From Plasmodiophora brassicae (taxonomy: Eukaryota > Endomyxa: Phytomyxea > Phytomyxea > Plasmodiophorida), in NCBI GenBank assembly GCA_036867785.1, contig CP145414.1:992001-1056000 (forward strand): a stretch of DNA of 64,000 bases. The letters are read 5' to 3'. Below, one piece after another: positions 55,696 through 64,000 of this stretch. Numbering within the stretch: position 1 is the first letter of the stretch; the number at the start of each line of letters is the position of its first letter. The notes below the pieces were generated by a model, which saw nothing but the letters and a program-made list of their open reading frames with translations, did not search any database and was not told the DNA's origin. The translations under genes and the position numbers were made by a program.

Positions 55696-57954
55696 ATGCT
55701 GTGCCTGGTGGTGATTGCCCTGGCCCAGGTCGCAACGACGTCCGCACAGACGTTGCCAGATTGCCGTACGTCTATGGACCCATCCGGCGAGCCGATTGGT
55801 GGCGGGACGTCCTATTCCAGTGTGTACGACCCGTTGCGCACCACGATGCCGCTGGTGAATGTGTCCAGCGCGCTTGGTGCCACCCGTCCCAGCAACATCA
55901 AAGACGTGAAATGGTTCATCGGCAACGTTCGCCCGGCAAACATCCCGGCGATGTACTTTGTCGACGACATGCTGGGCTTGACGAGCGCCATGAGCGCTCT
56001 CCGATCCGGCGACGTCATCTTCATCGACACGCACGCTGTCATCGATCTGCTGACGCCCGTCATGAGCACGGCGACCACAGCGCCCGCCTCAGTCTGGAAC
56101 ATGCCCACCGTCTATGCATCGAACGTCACCCTCGCCAGTGGACGTGGTGTCGGCCCCGGTGCATTACTTATGCTGTCCGACGTCCTGTCAGACTGGGGGC
56201 AGATCTTCCTGATCAAAGGCAACAATGTGCGCTTCACAGGTAAGGGCAACCCCATAACGCGGCTACCGCTGGATGATCATTGTATCACAGGGCTACGCCT
56301 GCTGGGTCCAAACGCCAACACCAGTGCGCCTGCGGGCGCCAAGGTCATCTCCGGCATGCAGTACGTCGGCGTCCAAGGTGGCATCGTGGACAACTGCGAG
56401 ATCACCCAGTTCAGCGGCGCCGCCGTCGCATATGTTGGCGTTGGCGGCCTCGTGGCGTACTCGCACATCCACCATAACCAGCAACTCGACGGCGGCACGA
56501 CGGAAGGGTACGGCGTTGGGGTCAGCGGCGCCTCCAGCATCGCCATCACGGGCAACTACTTCAACGGCAACCGCCACGACATATCGGGGTCGGGCGACAT
56601 CGGCCAGAATTACACGGCCCGGTACAACGTTGTCGGGCAGAACGGCACGGGCCAGTCGTTCGACATGCACGGCCAGTGTGAGATCGGCGGGTCCGGCAAG
56701 ACCCGGTGCCCATGCATCAACGAGCCGGGTGGGTCGGACAGGGCCGGCACGCGGGTGATTGCCGAGTACAACACGTTCCTGCGAGGCGGAAACGGCCAGG
56801 TGTCGATTCTGCTTCGGGGCGTCCCCCTACCGGACGGGTTGTCTCCGCCGCCAGCCTACGTCGGTGCAACGTTCCGGTTCAATTGCGTCCTGAGCCCGAA
56901 CATCACCATGCCGTTCCAGCGTCGTACGCCCCAATGCTATGACAGCACCTGCGCCAGGACGTACCTGGATCCAAGAACGACCATCGACGCGTCGGTCGCC
57001 CCGCATTACGAATCGGTCTGGAACAGGTTCGGCATCAGCGACCTGGTCGGCCGATTTACCTGGACGCCGGACGGATTGCCCAGGTGGGCCCCTGTGGCTT
57101 CTTCCGTCCGTAAGCGCCAGCAATCATCGTCGTCACCAGCTCTACGTCGTCAGATCACTACTGGATTTCTCAGCAAACACACACGGTTGCCCTCATCTCG
57201 TCAGAGCCGTACTCGAAAGCGACAATCCACGTCTGCTCCCCTGCCAGGTCGCAGGACCCCTCAAATCCTATTGCCATCATCCCGCAAGGCAGGTGGGGGT
57301 CGAAAATCCTCATCCCGACGCCGTACCAGTCGCGCTTCGCAGCGATCGCCCCGAAAGAGCACTCGAAAACGACAGCCGTCATCTGCGCCACTTACATTGC
57401 CATCATCCCGCAAGGCAGGTGGGGGCCGAAAATCCTCATCCCGACGCCGAACCAGTCGCGCTTCACAGCGATCGCCCCGAAAGAGCACTCGAAAACGGCA
57501 GCCGTCATCTGCACCACCTACACGACGACATACCGTTCACATTCCGTCGCCGTTGTCCTCCAGCGCCTCCACGACGCAGCGGGCCCTATCCGCGTCGTCG
57601 TTTGCACGGCATCCTACTGATGCAGGGCGGCGGCTGACTCCTTCAACGGCAAGTCAAACGCCTGCTGCGAAATCGGGAGCAAAAGCGCGAACACGAACGT
57701 CGTCGGCGTCAAAGACGACGGTGAGAGCCGATCCGTCGCTCGCGGGAACAAGTCGATCGTCGTCGATATTGGACAGCATGTCACCCGCGCTGGGCTACCT
57801 TCTGTCCTGGCCTGTGCTCGGTGCGACCGTACTGGTTGCGATCCTCTTCACCCGGGCAGCGTATGCTGCTCGCCTGCAGCGCTCCTATGCTCGCACCCGC
57901 AGAATGGCCGACATGCTCGACGGGTCAGCAAACGAGAGACAACCATTCCAGTGA
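55696..57954 (+). CDS. Secreted right-handed beta-helix protein with basic repeat stalk and TM anchor
   Basis: Intronless, 752 aa. A signal peptide (MLCLVVIALAQVATTSAQ) precedes a beta-helix domain of about 450 residues with the ladder typical of pectate-lyase-like proteins (GGIVDNCEITQFSGAAVAYV, SHIHHNQQ, SSIAITGNYFNGN, ARYNVVGQNG, AEYNTFLRGGNGQVSI). A low-complexity Arg/Ser/Pro-rich stalk then includes two copies of a 42-aa unit, followed by a Ser/Thr-rich region, a single transmembrane helix (LLSWPVLGATVLVAILFTRAA) and a short basic tail. It could act on extracellular polysaccharides, but no catalytic residues can be assigned. Confidence 0.7.
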   Translation: MLCLVVIALAQVATTSAQTLPDCRTSMDPSGEPIGGGTSYSSVYDPLRTTMPLVNVSSALGATRPSNIKDVKWFIGNVRPANIPAMYFVDDMLGLTSAMSALRSGDVIFIDTHAVIDLLTPVMSTATTAPASVWNMPTVYASNVTLASGRGVGPGALLMLSDVLSDWGQIFLIKGNNVRFTGKGNPITRLPLDDHCITGLRLLGPNANTSAPAGAKVISGMQYVGVQGGIVDNCEITQFSGAAVAYVGVGGLVAYSHIHHNQQLDGGTTEGYGVGVSGASSIAITGNYFNGNRHDISGSGDIGQNYTARYNVVGQNGTGQSFDMHGQCEIGGSGKTRCPCINEPGGSDRAGTRVIAEYNTFLRGGNGQVSILLRGVPLPDGLSPPPAYVGATFRFNCVLSPNITMPFQRRTPQCYDSTCARTYLDPRTTIDASVAPHYESVWNRFGISDLVGRFTWTPDGLPRWAPVASSVRKRQQSSSSPALRRQITTGFLSKHTRLPSSRQSRTRKRQSTSAPLPGRRTPQILLPSSRKAGGGRKSSSRRRTSRASQRSPRKSTRKRQPSSAPLTLPSSRKAGGGRKSSSRRRTSRASQRSPRKSTRKRQPSSAPPTRRHTVHIPSPLSSSASTTQRALSASSFARHPTDAGRRLTPSTASQTPAAKSGAKARTRTSSASKTTVRADPSLAGTSRSSSILDSMSPALGYLLSWPVLGATVLVAILFTRAAYAARLQRSYARTRRMADMLDGSANERQPFQ
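57271..57522 (+). repeat. Two tandem copies of a 126-bp unit in the stalk
   Basis: The unit starting ttgccatcatcccgcaaggc at 57271 repeats from 57397 with only a few changes. It encodes LPSSRKAGGGRKSSSRRRT and onward, ending PRKSTRKRQPSSAP. Sequence before 57271 resembles a degenerate further copy of the SRxxRKRQ part. The unit is a multiple of three and has open frames on both strands. Confidence 0.85.
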
Positions 57955-58023
57955 GCAGAGTGTCCAGAGAGCACACGTGAAGCGGACAAAGTGTATCGCG
58001 AGACGAACGTTCCTGAACCCGCA

Positions 58024-58914
58024 TCATGCGAGTTTCATGCCGTTGAAAATATATGAGAGATCGTCCTTGACGTCATGCAGTGGCCCGGTCTGTCCGCGAA
58101 GGCATTCGTGCTCAAAGTGGCCATCGTCATTGCAGCGCGGGCAGCGATTCGCTGGGGAACGCCGCAGTTGGTCCTTGTCGAGAATGGGCTCCCAATGCAG
58201 GACGGAGTCGTGCGTCTCTTCCAGACGGATCGCTTTAACACGCGAGTCGCCGGGATGGATCTCCCGCCAGCACTCCACCAAATGGAACTCGCCGTTGGCA
58301 TCCGCAATCCATGGCACTTCGCTCTCGTTGCCGTACGTGCCCCTGTGTCGTTGCACGTCATCCCAGACGGATCGGGAGCGTCCAACGTATAAGTGATCAC
58401 CGTCGACGCTTGACAAGACGTACACATAATGCGGAGACGTGGCCAGCGACGAATCATCGGAAGCAGTAGTCGATCCCGGACAGTCTCTCGACTGATGCCC
58501 GGAAGAGTGACATTTGAAGCATCGGTTGTTGGCCGTGTCCAGCATCGACCGGATCATATATACGACTTGAGGATGGAACGCGTTCCTGAGGAACGACCCG
58601 CCACGAACGCGGCTGATTCCGTATTCGTCCATGTACTTCAGGGTGGTCGTGTCCTCGTCGAACCGCGATCTCATCTTCCAGCATTCGACAAGTTCGATGG
58701 AGTTGTTCTTTCGCGAACGGACCCACAGCGTGCTCATAGTATCCTCGATGTGCTGCTGGACCCGATCAGCAACCGGCTGACTCGTCCGACCCACGTAGTA
58801 GTATCCGTCACGGCCCCCCAACGCCAGCACGTAGATGAACTCATCGCGAACCGAGCTGACTGCTGCCGCCAGGCAGACATGCAACAGCGTCACCAGCGTC
58901 GCCGAGATCGCCAT
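58024..58914 (-). CDS. Double GIY-YIG nuclease / CCHC zinc-knuckle protein with signal sequence
   Basis: Intronless, 296 aa. The N terminus is hydrophobic (MAISATLVTLLHVCLAAAVSS), like a signal peptide. Unit 1 (about 27-150) has FIYVLALGGRDGYYYVGRT, R in DRVQQH, the motif YMDEYGISRVRGGSF and then the zinc knuckle RCFKCHSSGHQSRDC. Unit 2 (about 160-280) has YVYVLSSVDGDHLYVGRS, a shorter middle without the YGI-VRGG block, and the knuckle RCPRCNDDGHFEHEC. The GIY-YIG core followed by YG-x-x-x-VRGG and a CCHC knuckle is an arrangement I know from giant viruses and some protists. Here it is duplicated in one chain. The signal-like start is unusual for a nuclease and could be a mitochondrial or ER signal. 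Confidence 0.75.
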   Translation of the reverse strand: MAISATLVTLLHVCLAAAVSSVRDEFIYVLALGGRDGYYYVGRTSQPVADRVQQHIEDTMSTLWVRSRKNNSIELVECWKMRSRFDEDTTTLKYMDEYGISRVRGGSFLRNAFHPQVVYMIRSMLDTANNRCFKCHSSGHQSRDCPGSTTASDDSSLATSPHYVYVLSSVDGDHLYVGRSRSVWDDVQRHRGTYGNESEVPWIADANGEFHLVECWREIHPGDSRVKAIRLEETHDSVLHWEPILDKDQLRRSPANRCPRCNDDGHFEHECLRGQTGPLHDVKDDLSYIFNGMKLA

Positions 58915-59450
58915 GGCGCCTACCTACAGTCGCCCCACACACAATGACCGAAGCAGCTGGCTCGGTGTGCGGGGCGGGATTCCTCGTCCCCGCAGTCGAC
59001 GGACGGACACCCCGGCGCCCCCCTCGAAGTCATTGGGGCTGCCCGGAAAAGACCGCCGATCAAGACCCGATCCGAGACCCCGGAGGCGGCGCCGATGGTG
59101 CACCTGCTGAGGAAGCCCCGTGGACCGCCGCTCTCCCCGCGCACTGGTGGTCGAGACGTTAATCACCATCGGTCCAGCCCAAGCCCCGGGCCAGCACGCC
59201 CAGTCGCCAGGACAACGAGCACTCGCAAGTGAGCCGCCGCCACGTCTGTTCACCTGACGCCAGTGCGGACGGCCCCGGAGGACACCTGCGCCAGGAATGT
59301 CCTCACGCCGCTTCCTCCACGCTCGCCATTAACAGCCTCCCGGTCGAAGCCTCGGACCGGGACGCCTCGTTCGAGCGAATCGGTTCGACGCGAAGCCGAG
59401 CGTCGGGCGCTCCGCACGAGACCCATCCGTGCGATGGACACGGCCGCTGG
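58915..59450. other. Intergenic, no gene seen
   Basis: About 540 bp between two minus-strand genes. Overlapping short frames only. It should hold the promoter of the GIY-YIG gene. Confidence 0.35.
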
Positions 59451-60066
59451 CTACGAGACGGCATTCTTCGTGTCCAAGAAGATCAGCAGCCGCTTGCGCG
59501 CCACGGCCGCCAGGGCGCCGGTGCGTCCGATCGCCAGCAGCAGCAGGTTGGCCGGCCCCATCCGGTCCTGGATCGGGCGCACCGGCGCCCTGGCGACCAA
59601 GCACCTATCTGTGGCGCGCAAGCGACTGCTGCTCTTCACCGTGGCCGGCCTGGGGGAGACCACCTTCATCGATTGGGGGTCCTCGGATTCGCATCTGCCC
59701 CAGAATCTTCTCCCACGCCTGCCCCCAGGGTTTCGCGCGTCGTTCGTCGCTGCCCCAGCCGGCAGTCCGCAAGTTGTCGTTTCTAGCAAGAAACCACAGA
59801 TGGGTTCCCGGAAGCTCCTCCCGAGCGATGGTGATATTGGAGACGGCGGCCTTCCATGGGCCCGGAACAAACTTGAACTTTGGCGGAGTGGTATATTGCC
59901 ACGGAACAGCAGTCGGCGCTTCGAACTTGATGCGCGTGATATCCACCACTCCTGTAAGACATCCCGCTAAGGATGCGCGCGCTACATCGGCTTGGCCAAG
60001 GATACTGGCAGATTGGTGCATGTACCCATCGAGGTGACAAAGAAGAACATGGCAATACGCGCACAC
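59451..60066 (-). CDS. Unknown protein, C-terminal exons
   Basis: Two exons are convincing on the minus strand. The first reads DITRIKFEAPTAVPWQYTTP, KFKFVPGPWKAAVSNITIA, THLWFLARNDNLRTAG and PWGQAWEKILGQMRI. An intron of about 55 nt (gtggtc...ccacag) joins it to the last exon, DRCLVARAPVRPIQDRM with a hydrophobic NLLLLAIGRTGALAAVA and the end FLDTKNAVS. An upstream exon may contain the hydrophobic ARIAMFFFVTSM and would overlap the start of the divergent CBP20 gene. No family recognised. Confidence 0.45.
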
Positions 60067-60210
60067 ACCCGCGGCAGGGAGCGGACAAGAACGTTGACCG
60101 TGCCGCTGCCCGCCTCCAGCTGGCGGTTCTCAGCGTATTGAATGCGCAGTCCGTGGCGGTTGGACAGGCGCGACTGGGGACCGCGCGCGTTCGCAGCTGG
60201 TCGGGGCCGC

Positions 60211-60840
60211 ATGGCATCGCTGTACGGGCTGGGGTGTCGCGATGGCATCACCGAGTACATGCAGACGAAGCGGCGGAAGTACTCGCGGGCGGCGTGGGAA
60301 GGCGTGAAGCGCGACCTGCGCGAATCGGCCACGATCTACGTCGGCAACCTGTCGTTCTACACGACCGAGGAGCAGATGTACGAAATGTTCCACCTGGTCG
60401 GCCCCGTTAAGGCCGTCATCATGGGCCTCAACGCCCATACCAGGGAGCCCTGCGGCTTCGCCTTCATTGAATTCTACACCCACGAACACGCGCGTGATGC
60501 CGTGAATTACCTGTACGCGCGTTAGCCGATATATTCGAAACGCACACTCAACGTCACACACAGGTCTGGCCTTCGCCTGGATTCGCGCCCCGTCAAGATC
60601 GATATCGACCAAGGGTTCGCAGAAGGGCGCCAGTTCGGTCGGGGACGTGCCGGCGGCCAGGTTCGCGACGAGTTCCGCGAGGATTACGATTACGGGCGGG
60701 GTGGCTGGGGCGTCATCCGACAGCTGCAGATCGAACGCGAAGGCAATTCGGAACCGATCATCCACCGGCCCAGGCCGTCGTCCACCGCCGAGTTCGCCAG
60801 CAACGAGCGCTTCCGGCACGCCGAATCCGACGAAGACTAA
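60211..60840 (+). CDS. NCBP2: Nuclear cap-binding protein subunit 2 (CBP20)
   Basis: Two exons. Exon 1 contains [20 protein letters not shown], then RNP2 ([10 protein letters not shown]) and RNP1 ([10 protein letters not shown]) of the single RRM. Exon 2 contains the cap-binding C-terminal part: [40 protein letters not shown]. This is diagnostic for CBP20, which binds the m7G cap of RNA polymerase II transcripts together with CBP80. The intron runs from about 60523 to 60562 and ends cacacag. The frame fits best with a GC donor (gcgtta), though a GT donor one base on is possible if the alignment shifts. About 195 aa. Confidence 0.9.
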
Positions 60841-60956
60841 ACCGCTGTTCCACGATCGTATTCAGTCTTTATGTCCGTTCAGATTCTCGTCCTGATCGCG
60901 GGTCGCCCGCGCGTGCCCACCCGATGACTCATAATGGAACGTACGGCCCAGGTGCC

Positions 60957-62738
60957 ATGCTGACGATCCCTGTGATCGTCACCGTCCTGCTCCTGGGCGG
61001 GGCGTGGCGCCCGTCGTCGGCCGTGCAATGTGACCCGCACGACGGCAACGTGCTCGGGTGCTCGGTCACCAAGATCCAGCCGTGCGACCCGTCCCTGGTC
61101 GGCGTCGATTTGCGGTCCTGCCCCCTGCCAATCATCGACAACGACGGCTCCGAGATCGAATTGCACTTCATGCCGATGCATCTGACAACGCCGGCCGCGT
61201 CGTTCGTCACGCGCGCCTTCGCCGGCCGCGACCGCGTCCCGTCGATCCCCGGTCCCGTCATCCGGACGCGGCAGAACCAGGTCGTCAAGATCACGCTGTA
61301 CAACGACCTGGACGATCGGCAGACGCCGCGAGGCACCGCCGTCAACGGCTTCTTCGAGTTCAACACGACCAACCTGCACACGCACGGCCTGCACGTCAGC
61401 GGCGAGCAACCGCAGGACGACGTCGCCGTTCGCGTTCGTACGCGTCATGTGGGGCGCCGTTCGCAACCGTTGCTGACGCAGCGTGCCGACGTACAGATCC
61501 CGCCCGGGTACCGCTACCGGTACGAGCTGGAGATCGGCCCGCACGAGAGCGGCCTGCACTTCTACCATGCCCACGCGCATGGGGCCACCCGAATGCAGGT
61601 CGGCGGCGGCGCCTTCGGCCTCTTCATCATCGACGACGAACCCGGGAACTCGCCGGCGTCGTTCCTGCGTCGCCTGCCCACTACGATCGTGTCGATCTGT
61701 CAGTCAGTCGCCCGTCGACGAACGTGCTGCTGACTGTTCGACGTCGTAGGGCACTTCCCAGCGTCCGCGCTGGCGGCGATCGCTGACGACAATGACGTGT
61801 TCCGTCAGGTGTCGGGCGGGATCGTCTCCAGCCTGCGCCTAGTCAACGGGTTCCTGCGCCCGAAGCTGACGATGAACGCGAACCAGTGGAACCGCCTGCG
61901 CCTGCACTATTCGTCGACGGACGAGATCCTGCGGGTCACCATACCCGCCTGTCAGGTCGTCCTGCTGGCCCTCGACGGTGTCTGGCTGTCCCAGCCGCGC
62001 GTCATCCCCGTCATCCAGTTCCTGGAAGCCTCCCGGGTCGAAGTGGCGGTCGCGTGCCCGCCCGGCGGGCCGTTCCCCGTGCAGGCCGCCGACGGCACCA
62101 CCGTCTTCACGATCGCCATCGAGGCCATCGCCGAGCAGGGACCCGCGACGCTGGACGCCGCCCTGTGGCAGATCCCGCCGCGACCTGACTACCTGCAGGA
62201 CACGACCGGCATCCCCGACGACCAGGTCGCCACGTTCGCGCTGACGATCAACAGCCCGCACACGGACGCGGGCATCAACGGGCGAAAGTTCAGCGGCGTG
62301 CAGCGCGACGACGCCCTGCACGTTATGCGGCCCGGGACCGTGCAGCAGTGGGCGCTCGACGTGAACGAGCACCCGCTGCACGTGCACATGGTGCCGTTCC
62401 AGCTGCAGGCGGATTCCAGCGACGGGTTCTACAGGCGCGGCGACTGGATCGACACGTACCTGGGGCCGCCGATCGCCGTCCGGGCGCACATCACCGCCGA
62501 CCTCAACGGCAAGGTCATGCTGCACTGCCACATTGCCGAGCACGCCGACATGGGCGTCGGCGGCATCCTCTGGGTCGACGGTACGTCTCGGCAGCGGCAG
62601 CGATCGCCAGAGAAGGTCGAGTCGGGCGTCGTCCCGTATCGGGGCGCGCCGCGCGGCAACGCTCACGTTAACTCGTTCGTGCTGGCGTTGGTCGTCGGGA
62701 TCGTGTTCGCCGCCTTTAATGAGTACATGCAGAGATAG
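60957..62738 (+). CDS. Secreted multicopper oxidase, membrane-anchored
   Basis: The four copper-ligand motifs are all present: NLHTHGLHVSG and HFYHAHAHG in the first half, and HPLHVHMVPF and LHCHIAEHADMGVGG near the C terminus. A signal peptide precedes them (MLTIPVIVTVLLLGGAWR from the ATG at 60957; the in-frame ATG at 60924 adds 11 residues). Introns are proposed near 61428-61481 (in frame, no stop) and near 61701-61751 (gtcagt...cgtag, joining to WHFPASALAA). A C-terminal hydrophobic helix (NSFVLALVVGIVFAAF) would anchor it. It should be a laccase or metal-oxidase type enzyme at the cell surface. The substrate is unknown. Confidence 0.88.
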
Positions 62739-62755
62739 CGGTGGTGTATTTGTGG

Positions 62756-64000
62756 TCACACGACGCCGTCGACGACGATCACATCGTCGTTCAGGTGCGC
62801 CCTGCGCCCCAGAACCTGGCGCCTGTGGAGTCGGGCGGACGCGATGCGAAACGCGACCTGAACGGATGCGAACCCGACGACCAGGATGATGACGACGAAT
62901 AGCGCCCATGCCGAACGGAGACGGTGCCGGTCTGCAGCGCCCTTCAGGTCAACCGGTCGGACGACGTCTGGGCGCTCGAATCGCGCAGGCGCGTCGCGCC
63001 TTCGCGATGACAACAGCTGGTGGGCCAGGACGAGCCCAGACGCAGCAGCGGCAGTGGCAGCAGCGCCCCTGTACGACACGATCCGCTCGATGGTTCGAGC
63101 TGGGGCCGCCGGTGGCGTCGGCCGGGGACGAACGGGGCGTCCGCGTCCACGAACACGGACGGCCTGTGCAAGGAGGGCCGTTGCCCCAATGATACCGATC
63201 GTCTTCGGCGGGTTCGACAGCAACGGGTTCGACAGGGTGCCCCACGGCGATGGTGCCGTCGTCTCGCTCGTCTTAGGATCATCGTCTTCGCCGGCAGCGG
63301 TGGCCGGTGCCGGTCGTAGGTTGGGGTTGATCGGCGGCGGGTCCTGCTGTCGTTGGCCCTCCTCGTCGGCTGGGTTCGGTTCAATGGCACTACGGGTGCC
63401 GTCGGTCGATGACGTTCCCGGGGCGGGCGCCCCGATCGTCTTGCCGTCTGCGCTGGAAGGTGTTGCTGGTGGCGGTTCCCGGTCACGAGTCGTTGACGGG
63501 TCAGGCGCCCGGGTGCCCTGGTCGACTGCGCTGGCAGCAGCCGATGGCGATGGCTCCACCTTGTCGTCGCCACTGCGATCCTCCTGCTTCGCACCCGCCG
63601 CCTCAGCTTCGGTTGACGCCGGCACGTCCTCGGCAGCGGAAGGTTTCTGCGCCTGCGTCGCCTGGCGCTCTGGAGCCCGTCCCGTCGTCAGGGACGTCGC
63701 CGCCTCCAGGATCAGGCCTGCAGGTTCCTGCCCATCTCCATTCACCTTTGCAGGCGGTTGCTGTTGAACAGCGGCCATGGCCTCGTTCGTGAATGGCCCC
63801 GCTTGCATCGCATCCGTCTTCTTCGGGGGTGCCGTCGGCGCCTCGTTCGATGCCCTAGGTCGGTGGGCATCCCGTTGTCCGTCGTCCTGTTTGGTCACGG
63901 AGCTGTCCCCAGGCGCTTGATACGCGACGACGAGGCGCTCCTTGCCCGAAACCTGATCGAGATCGTCGCCAGGGGTCGACAGCTGTTCCGGTACCTGGTC
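62756..64000 (-). CDS. Disordered protein with C-terminal TM helices (5' end outside window)
   Basis: The minus-strand frame is open from the right edge of the window to a stop at 62756, so at least 414 residues are visible and the N terminus is missing. The first 250 or so are Pro/Ala/Thr/Glu-rich and probably disordered (repeated PAPGTSS, PPPATPS, AGEDDDPK types). Then come a hydrophobic stretch near TIGIIGATALLAQAV, another around AAATAAAASGLVLAHQLL, and a clear transmembrane helix (SAWALFVVIILVVGFASVQV) close to the C terminus. No family recognised. Convergent with the multicopper oxidase, 17 bp apart. Confidence 0.55.
   Translation of the reverse strand, partial: DQVPEQLSTPGDDLDQVSGKERLVVAYQAPGDSSVTKQDDGQRDAHRPRASNEAPTAPPKKTDAMQAGPFTNEAMAAVQQQPPAKVNGDGQEPAGLILEAATSLTTGRAPERQATQAQKPSAAEDVPASTEAEAAGAKQEDRSGDDKVEPSPSAAASAVDQGTRAPDPSTTRDREPPPATPSSADGKTIGAPAPGTSSTDGTRSAIEPNPADEEGQRQQDPPPINPNLRPAPATAAGEDDDPKTSETTAPSPWGTLSNPLLSNPPKTIGIIGATALLAQAVRVRGRGRPVRPRPTPPAAPARTIERIVSYRGAAATAAAASGLVLAHQLLSSRRRDAPARFERPDVVRPVDLKGAADRHRLRSAWALFVVIILVVGFASVQVAFRIASARLHRRQVLGRRAHLNDDVIVVDGVV

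Noticed and set aside
56939-57637. 232-codon plus-strand frame overlapping the beta-helix gene
   Set aside because: It begins inside the beta-helix domain and mirrors the 126-bp repeats. No signal, domain or start context supports it.
1-64000. CRISPR arrays, prophage, integrons or operon signals
   Set aside because: No regular repeat-spacer pattern or bacterial gene organisation was seen. Spliceosomal introns throughout show this is eukaryotic nuclear DNA.

Overview
The window is nuclear DNA of a unicellular eukaryote. It holds spliceosomal genes for SEC63, mitochondrial ribosomal protein bL34, a histone-fold DNA polymerase epsilon subunit, cap-binding protein CBP20, the tRNA m1A58 methyltransferase TRM61 and a bc1-core/MPP-like subunit. 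Genes are dense, lie on both strands and are often under 200 bp apart. Most introns are very short, about 50-70 nt, with GT or occasionally GC donors and AG acceptors. The standard stop codons are used and the DNA is moderately GC-rich. Proteins with APT-type linkers, a multi-GAF giant and a class-E-like seven-helix receptor fit a free-living or zoosporic protist, but the sequence alone does not fix the lineage.

Layout. 0-3 kb: two tandem surface proteins with a shared C-terminal domain, one carrying a CAP domain and a long Ala-Pro-Thr stalk. 3-17 kb: mainly housekeeping genes (sideroflexin-like carrier, a small FAR1-type zinc-finger protein, hexose-6-phosphate epimerase, SEC63, a tail-anchored protein, a metallophosphoesterase, a bc1-core/MPP-like subunit, a KOW protein). 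17-27 kb: one giant gene with about ten or more GAF modules and coiled coils. 27-30 kb: LMW-PTP, WDR74/NSA1 and bL34m.

29.7-45 kb looks like an accessory block of secreted or membrane proteins. It contains two paralogues of an unrecognised family of about 986 aa, an LRR transmembrane protein, an unknown membrane protein, a seven-helix receptor, and a tandem pair of another unrecognised secreted family. 45-52 kb returns to housekeeping: a Sec14-like protein, a small basic protein, a P2C-type ATPase and TRM61. 52-54.5 kb has a secreted vWD protein and a decayed Ty3/gypsy fragment, beside two fold-back inverted repeats. 54.7-64 kb: POLE3, a secreted beta-helix protein, a double GIY-YIG/zinc-knuckle protein, CBP20, a multicopper oxidase and an incomplete disordered membrane protein.

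No operon-like cooperation is visible. The 29.7-45 kb block reads as a local cluster of cell-surface and secreted families that expanded by tandem or segmental duplication between conserved flanks. The secreted enzymes and adhesin-like proteins near both ends (CAP, vWD, beta-helix, multicopper oxidase) add to a picture of a cell that invests in surface and extracellular proteins. All splice structures were worked out by eye from frame continuity and splice consensus, and have no transcript support.
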